Assembly: GCA_024232355.1 (NCBI GenBank) | Contig: JAAEPW010000304.1 | Coordinates: forward strand, 1 to 10,465 | DNA length: 10,465 bases | Direction: 5' to 3' | From: Chloroflexota bacterium | GTDB taxonomy: Bacteria > Chloroflexota > Anaerolineae > B4-G1 | Position numbers and translations under genes: made by a program | Shown here: positions 6,804 to 10,465 of the stretch, in pieces | Numbering within the stretch: the first letter of the stretch is position 1 | Layout: every line of letters begins with the position of its first letter | Notes under the pieces: model-generated | Database searches by the model: none | What the model was told of the DNA's origin: nothing | The model's input: the letters and a program-made list of their open reading frames with translations, nothing else

Positions 6804-8522
6804 ATGACTGATTTGAGACACACCTATGCTGAGAAAGCGATTTGTCAAATTCCGCGCCTGCTCAGTTTGCAAGACCGCAATCCTCTTTCGCCAACCTATG
6901 GTTCTTTTCACCGCCGCTATTGGCTGGACAAGGTGGACGACTTTGCCGATGGTTTGACACAGTTCGGCGTCCACAGCCTGGCTTTGGTTTATGCACGCCA
7001 CTTGCCGCAAAACCCCTACTATGAACAGCCCAAGATGCGGGATTGGATCGTCGCTGGCTTGGAATACTGGGCCAAAATACAGCACAAGGACGGAACCTTT
7101 GACGAATTCTATCCCTACGAACGAGGCTGGGTAGGCCCGACCGCCTTTACGACCTTTGCAATCGTAGAGACGGTCAATTTGATGAAAGAAAAAGACGCCC
7201 TCCCGCCTGACGTCGAAGAGCGCGTGCGAAACGCGATTCGCAAAGCCGCTCATTCCATCGCCCAGGGCGAATCCGAGGAAGACAGCCTGGCGAACCATCA
7301 CGCCATGGCCTGTCTGGCATTGTGGAAAGCGTACAAACTCTTGGGCGACGAACAAATTCTTGCGGGATATGAGCGCATCTGGCAAGGCTTTTTGCACGAT
7401 TACCATCGTTCAGAAGGCTGGTCGCTCGAGTACGATGGCGTTGATCCCGGATACCTGTCGGCGACCGTCTCTTTCCTGGGCAAGATTTACCAAGAGCATC
7501 CCACGGACGAGATGAAAAAAGTACTGGAACAAGCCGTGAACTTTGGCAGCTATTTTGTGTATCCCAATGGATACTATGCGGGCAGCATGGGCAGCCGCCA
7601 AACACTGCACTTTTATCCCCACGGCTTTGAAATCCTGGCTCCAGAGATACCATTGGCCGCCGCTGTCGCCGAACGGATGTTGCGCGGACTGTCCGAGGGC
7701 GCGCTCGTACCGCCAGAGATCATGGCCGACCGTTACTTTCTCTATCGGGTGCCCGAGTTCTTGTTGGCTTATCTAGATCACGCGCCCCGTCCCGAGCACC
7801 TGCCCCCTCTGCCCTACCAGCGGGAGCCTTTCCGAACCTACTTTTCCGGCGCGAAAATCTTTGCCACTCGTACTCAGCGCCATTATTTACTGGTCAACCT
7901 GGCAAAGGGGGGCGTCGTCAAGTTCTTTGACGTGGAGCGCGAGCGTTTGCTTTACAACGACTGTGGTATCCTGGGGCAGTTGGCGGATGGTACCGTCGTC
8001 AGTTCGCAGTGGATTGATGAGAACTACCAGGTGACGGTGCAGGATGACGAGTTGACGATTGAGGGACACCTCAACGAGATGCCTGTATCCAAGATATTCA
8101 CGCCATTCAAAACGATCCTTTTCCGGGCAGCGCTCGTCGTTGGCGGCTGGAGTTCTCGTTTCTCTCACTTTCTCAAGGGCGCTATCCGCAGGGTGCTGAT
8201 GCTGGGTTCCCGCCCGGTACCGGCCCGCTTCAACCGTCATATCCGGCTTGATGGTGAAACTTTGACCGTGGAAGACGAGATTACACTGGAAAAGAACCTC
8301 GACTTTTGCTCCCTGTCGATGGGAGGCGAGTTCTTTGTACGTTACGTGCCGCAGAGCCGCTATTTCCAGCAGCCAGAGTTGGAGATAGCATCCCATACTC
8401 TGGAACCGCACCAGTTGAAGCAACTGAGCGAGCAAAAGAAAATCACCATTGCCCGAGTCATCAAAGGTGAACGAACAAGTATAACGAGTCGCGCGATCAA
8501 AGGGGCAGACCGTCATGAGTGA
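6804..8522 (+). CDS. Alpha-toroid plus beta-sandwich protein, possible polysaccharide lyase or hydrolase
   Basis: I do not recognise a named family. Starting at 6804 the protein has 572 residues. The first ~325 are helical with repeated aromatic and 'YW' positions, such as YWLDKVDDFADGL (39-51), HKDGTFDEFYPYERGW (94-109) and EGWSLEYDG (204-212); this suits an alpha/alpha toroid. Residues ~355-555 are beta-rich with TRQRHYLLVNLAKGG-type strands, like the sandwich after the toroid in heparinase II/III and alginate-lyase families. Asn164-His165-His166, Tyr217 and the His269/His273 segment (TLHFYPHGFEIL) could supply the Asn/His/Tyr set those lyases use; this is inference. No signal peptide is seen, which is odd for a glycan-degrading enzyme. 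ATG 6804 is chosen because GGAG at 6794-6797 is 6 bases upstream; ATG 6792 is in frame (576 residues) but lacks a ribosome site. Its end overlaps the next gene by 8 bp. Confidence 0.75.
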   Translation: MTDLRHTYAEKAICQIPRLLSLQDRNPLSPTYGSFHRRYWLDKVDDFADGLTQFGVHSLALVYARHLPQNPYYEQPKMRDWIVAGLEYWAKIQHKDGTFDEFYPYERGWVGPTAFTTFAIVETVNLMKEKDALPPDVEERVRNAIRKAAHSIAQGESEEDSLANHHAMACLALWKAYKLLGDEQILAGYERIWQGFLHDYHRSEGWSLEYDGVDPGYLSATVSFLGKIYQEHPTDEMKKVLEQAVNFGSYFVYPNGYYAGSMGSRQTLHFYPHGFEILAPEIPLAAAVAERMLRGLSEGALVPPEIMADRYFLYRVPEFLLAYLDHAPRPEHLPPLPYQREPFRTYFSGAKIFATRTQRHYLLVNLAKGGVVKFFDVERERLLYNDCGILGQLADGTVVSSQWIDENYQVTVQDDELTIEGHLNEMPVSKIFTPFKTILFRAALVVGGWSSRFSHFLKGAIRRVLMLGSRPVPARFNRHIRLDGETLTVEDEITLEKNLDFCSLSMGGEFFVRYVPQSRYFQQPELEIASHTLEPHQLKQLSEQKKITIARVIKGERTSITSRAIKGADRHE

Positions 8523-9177
8523 GAGCGATCTACAGCAAGTCTATTGGGAAAGTGCCGAGAGCCACCAGCATCGCCGTTCACCTGATCATCCTGTCGTTGC
8601 CGCTTTCGCCCGCCCAAAGTTGGCCCTGGTCGCGCGATACGGGGCGTTGGATAAAGGCGCAACCGTGCTCGACGTGGGCTGTGGAAATGGCTTTTTTACT
8701 CACCATCTCCCTCCTGGGGTTCAGGCGGTAGGGCTTGACCTTTCCAGCGTTATGCTGCGCCTCAATCCCAGCCCTCGCCCGGTGCAAGGATCGGCCCTGA
8801 CGCTGCCTTTCCCCGATGCGTCCTTTGACACCGTGTTGTGCTCAAATCTGCTGCATCATCTGCCCAAGCCCCAGGTCGCTGTGCGCGAGATGAAGCGGGT
8901 GGCTCGCCGCCACGTGGTACTCTCGGAACCCAACCGGAACAACCCGGCCATGCTGCTACTGGGTCTGGCTAAACAGGAGGAACGGGGAACTCTGCAATTT
9001 ACCTCGCGCTACTTGCGCCATCTTGCCAAAAGTGCAGGTCTGAATGTGAACACATGCCGCACACTGGGAATGATCACTCCCAATCGGATCCCCCCAGCGG
9101 CCCTGGCGTTGCTGCATTGGATGGATGGGACGCATCCTCTGGGTGCGTACATCTTGCTGGTCGCGGAAAAGGATTAA
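8515..9177 (+). CDS. Class I SAM-dependent methyltransferase
   Basis: The 220-residue protein is a short, soluble Rossmann-fold methyltransferase of the UbiE/type-11 kind. SAM-binding motif I is VLDVGCGNGFF (51-61). The acidic end of strand 2 is in VGLDLS (72-77). LPFPDASFDTVLCSNLLHHL (97-116) holds the adenine-side acidic residue and motif IV. LSEPNRNNP (136-144) follows. Its start lies inside the preceding gene, overlapping it by 8 bp, and AGGGG at 8501-8505 is nine bases before the ATG, so translation of the two is probably coupled. The substrate is not evident; a sugar of the glycan made here or its lipid carrier is a guess from context. Sequence between motif I and motif IV is short, so the acceptor-binding part must come from the ends. 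Confidence 0.9.
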   Translation: MSESDLQQVYWESAESHQHRRSPDHPVVAAFARPKLALVARYGALDKGATVLDVGCGNGFFTHHLPPGVQAVGLDLSSVMLRLNPSPRPVQGSALTLPFPDASFDTVLCSNLLHHLPKPQVAVREMKRVARRHVVLSEPNRNNPAMLLLGLAKQEERGTLQFTSRYLRHLAKSAGLNVNTCRTLGMITPNRIPPAALALLHWMDGTHPLGAYILLVAEKD

Positions 9178-9239
9178 GGCAACTTGAAAAACACTCGCAC
9201 CTGGCCGGATTGTTGGCCTCTGCCGTTCTTTAGCGAAAT

Positions 9240-9243
9240 GGAG
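9240..9243 (+). promoter_or_regulatory. Ribosome binding site supporting a TTG start
   Basis: GGAG at 9240-9243 lies seven bases before TTG 9251. The frame upstream runs to a stop at 9185-9187 with no ATG or GTG, and the ATG at 9238 is out of frame. The rest of the 73-bp gap from 9178 holds no clear promoter or terminator. Confidence 0.55.
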
Positions 9244-9250
9244 CATTTGG

Positions 9251-10276
9251 TTGGACGCAGACCTCGCTAAAGAAAATCACCTGCCGCCAGAAAAGACCCC
9301 TGGTCGCCTGAATCGCTACACGCGCCTGATTGGCCTATTGGTTCTGGTCGTGGTACTGGTTAAGGCTGACCTGGGAAAAGCCCTCGTGGTTTTGGTTGAC
9401 GTCAGACTCTCACTGTTGTTGCTGGCGATCATCGCCAACCTGCCACAATTGGGCCTCAAGGCGCTGCGCTGGCATTTCCTCCTTAGGATGCAGGGCGTCT
9501 CGTACAAGTTCAAACACGCCGTGCTGGCTTACTTTGCCAGCTTTTACATCGGTATTCTGACGCCCGGCAGACTGGGAGAGTTTGTCAAGGCATTCTACTT
9601 AAAGCAAGAGACCGGCATCACCATTGGGGAGGCTGTGTCCAGCGTGTTGGTTGACCGCCTCTTTGATCTCTACGCATTGATCGGTGTGGGAGGGTGCGGG
9701 CTGATCATTTTTGCCCGCTTTGTGAGCTTGCCGGGTTGGGCGCTCGCGCTCGTCTGCGCTGGTATACTGGCCTCACTGCTCATGCTATGGCCGCCGGTTG
9801 GACGACTGGCGCTGCGGGTACTGACAAGTATGCTCATAATAGGCCGGCACGCGAATCGTCTGACTCCCAAAGTGGAGAGCTTTTACGCCAACTTGGTCCA
9901 ACTGCTGAAACCTCGATTGCTCGTGGCCGTTCTATTGACCATTTCCGCCCACGCGATCTTTTATACCCAATGCTACCTGCTGGTACTGGCCCTCGATCTG
10001 CCCTTGGAATACAGCTTTGTGCTTTTCTCAATGTCCCTAGTCAACCTGGTCAACCTGTTGCCAGTGACCATCTCGGGGCTGGGGACGCGCGAGGCCGTCT
10101 TGAGCTTGCTTTTTGGAAGCGCGGGCCTGGATTCCGGGATGGCTATCGCCTACTCTGCGCTTGTGGTTTTGACCTTTTACGTCGGTGCTGGCATCATGGG
10201 AGCTTGTGCGTGGTCGGTGGTACCTCTTGACCTCGGCCTAATCAAACGAAACCGGAATACGTCGATAGCAAGATAG
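9251..10276 (+). CDS. LPG-synthase-TM / UPF0104-type integral membrane protein (possible lipid flippase)
   Basis: The 341-residue product has about eight membrane helices, beginning near residue 25, after a polar N-terminus. It matches the transmembrane half of lysylphosphatidylglycerol synthase (UPF0104/COG0392), found alone in many glycan clusters. LKALRWHFLLRMQGV (69-83), TPGRLGEFVKAFYL (104-117), VLVDRLFDL (133-141) and LPVTISGLGTREAVL (270-284) are the family's signature loops. There is no C-terminal aminoacyl-transferase (GNAT-like) domain, so it should not lysinylate lipid itself; transport or flipping of a lipid or lipid-linked sugar is the usual suggestion and is inference here. The start is TTG with GGAG seven bases upstream; the family normally starts close to here. 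The next Met inside the protein (residue 80) would delete the first two helices. Confidence 0.86.
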   Translation: MDADLAKENHLPPEKTPGRLNRYTRLIGLLVLVVVLVKADLGKALVVLVDVRLSLLLLAIIANLPQLGLKALRWHFLLRMQGVSYKFKHAVLAYFASFYIGILTPGRLGEFVKAFYLKQETGITIGEAVSSVLVDRLFDLYALIGVGGCGLIIFARFVSLPGWALALVCAGILASLLMLWPPVGRLALRVLTSMLIIGRHANRLTPKVESFYANLVQLLKPRLLVAVLLTISAHAIFYTQCYLLVLALDLPLEYSFVLFSMSLVNLVNLLPVTISGLGTREAVLSLLFGSAGLDSGMAIAYSALVVLTFYVGAGIMGACAWSVVPLDLGLIKRNRNTSIAR

Positions 10277-10279
10277 CAG

Positions 10280-10324
10280 GGCTGTTCAGTTCTAACGATC
10301 TCTCAATACAGAACGCTCACAGCC
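10280..10324 (+). terminator. Two-part stem-loop just after the last operon gene, possible terminator
   Basis: GGCTGT (10280-10285) pairs with ACAGCC (10319-10324), and inside it GTTCT (10289-10293) pairs with AGAAC (10310-10314), leaving a 16-base loop. It starts 4 bases after the stop codon. A second hairpin, GTCCC/GGGAC with a seven-base loop, follows at 10328-10344. Neither has a run of T after it, so this is not a standard intrinsic terminator; it could be an end structure of the adjoining insertion element. Confidence 0.3.
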
Positions 10325-10367
10325 ACCGTCCCTGAGATGGGGACTAGTGGGTCACTTGTCGCGAGTG

Positions 10368-10395
10368 TAGCCATTCTGGGCGAATCGTGTATAAT
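10368..10395 (+). promoter_or_regulatory. Probable promoter of the last ORF
   Basis: TATAAT at 10390-10395 is a perfect -10 box. TAGCCA at 10368-10373, 16 bases upstream, matches the -35 consensus at 4 of 6 positions. The ATG follows at 10438, behind a strong ribosome site, giving a short leader of about 35 bases. This points to transcription of the last ORF independent of the glycan genes. Confidence 0.5.
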
Positions 10396-10437
10396 GGCTG
10401 GGTAGAACACAAGACAATGTTGTGAAGGAGCCCAGAA

Positions 10438-10465
10438 ATGACCCGACGACAGAAAGACCCGTTGA
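10438..10465 (+). CDS. Start of an ORF, probably an insertion-sequence transposase (partial)
   Basis: ATG at 10438 opens a frame of nine codons (MTRRQKDPL) up to the window edge. AAGGAG at 10425-10430, seven bases upstream, is a perfect ribosome site, and a good promoter precedes it. The opening residues resemble, from memory, helix-turn-helix transposase ORFs of the IS630 kind seen in Chloroflexota. Nine residues cannot prove it. The gene lies outside the glycan operon in terms of signals. Confidence 0.45.

Noticed and set aside
6534..7406. A 290-codon ORF on the minus strand
   Set aside because: It runs antisense across the end of the GT2 gene, the intergenic gap and the start of the toroid gene. 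Its translation has no recognisable domain, and both plus-strand genes have clear family motifs or ribosome sites.
9202..9219. GGCC...GGCC hairpin in the gap before the TTG-start gene
   Set aside because: Only four base pairs around an eight-base loop, and no T run; too weak to call a terminator.
9694..10230. A 178-codon plus-strand ORF in another frame inside the membrane protein gene
   Set aside because: Its product is rich in Arg, Gly and Ala with no domain, and the other frame has the full UPF0104 signature set.
10356..10361. TTGTCG as the -35 box of the last ORF
   Set aside because: It is 28 bases before the TATAAT box, far beyond usable spacing.

Overview
The window is a stretch of a cell-surface polysaccharide (or glycolipid) biosynthesis locus. 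All genes are on the + strand, most with short gaps, so they look like one or two long transcripts. GC is moderate. The GT-C membrane protein with a C-terminal beta domain, the recurring 'RPDL..FPD..G.DR..F..W' module around a sulfotransferase and the opening residues of the final ORF all remind me of Chloroflexota genomes. That assignment is inference from family resemblance; the window holds no rRNA or other marker.

Layout from left to right: (1) the last 44 codons of a gene that looks like a SAM-dependent methyltransferase (stop at 135-137); (2) a GT4 glycosyltransferase, 145-1377; (3) a PAPS-dependent sulfotransferase, 1386-3050, with a ~117-residue module present twice, once on each side of the catalytic domain; (4) an 882-residue multi-pass GT-C/PMT-like membrane glycosyltransferase, 3126-5774; (5) a GT2 polyprenyl-phosphate sugar synthase-like enzyme, 5805-6683; (6) a protein with an alpha-toroid N-half and a beta-rich C-half resembling heparinase/alginate-lyase-type enzymes, about 6804-8522; (7) a class I methyltransferase overlapping it by 8 bp, 8515-9177; (8) a LPG-synthase-TM/UPF0104-type membrane protein starting at TTG, 9251-10276; (9) a dyad-rich intergenic region with a good promoter, then the first nine codons of a probable insertion-sequence ORF, 10438 to the window end.

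How the genes may work together (inference): the GT2 enzyme would charge a polyprenyl phosphate with a sugar, and the GT-C enzyme would use that lipid-linked sugar on the outer face of the membrane. The GT4, sulfotransferase and methyltransferases would build and decorate the glycan, the toroid/beta protein would trim or modify it, and the UPF0104-type protein may move a lipid or lipid-linked intermediate. A sulfated, methylated surface glycan is a reasonable guess.

Two items deserve attention. The first is the duplicated module flanking the sulfotransferase. The second is a pair of related leader sequences, before the GT-C gene and before the toroid gene, that share three blocks in the same order; in the second one an 80-bp segment with imperfect inverted ends separates the first two blocks. 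No tRNA, rRNA, CRISPR array or complete insertion sequence was seen, and no gene-free stretch exceeds about 165 bp.
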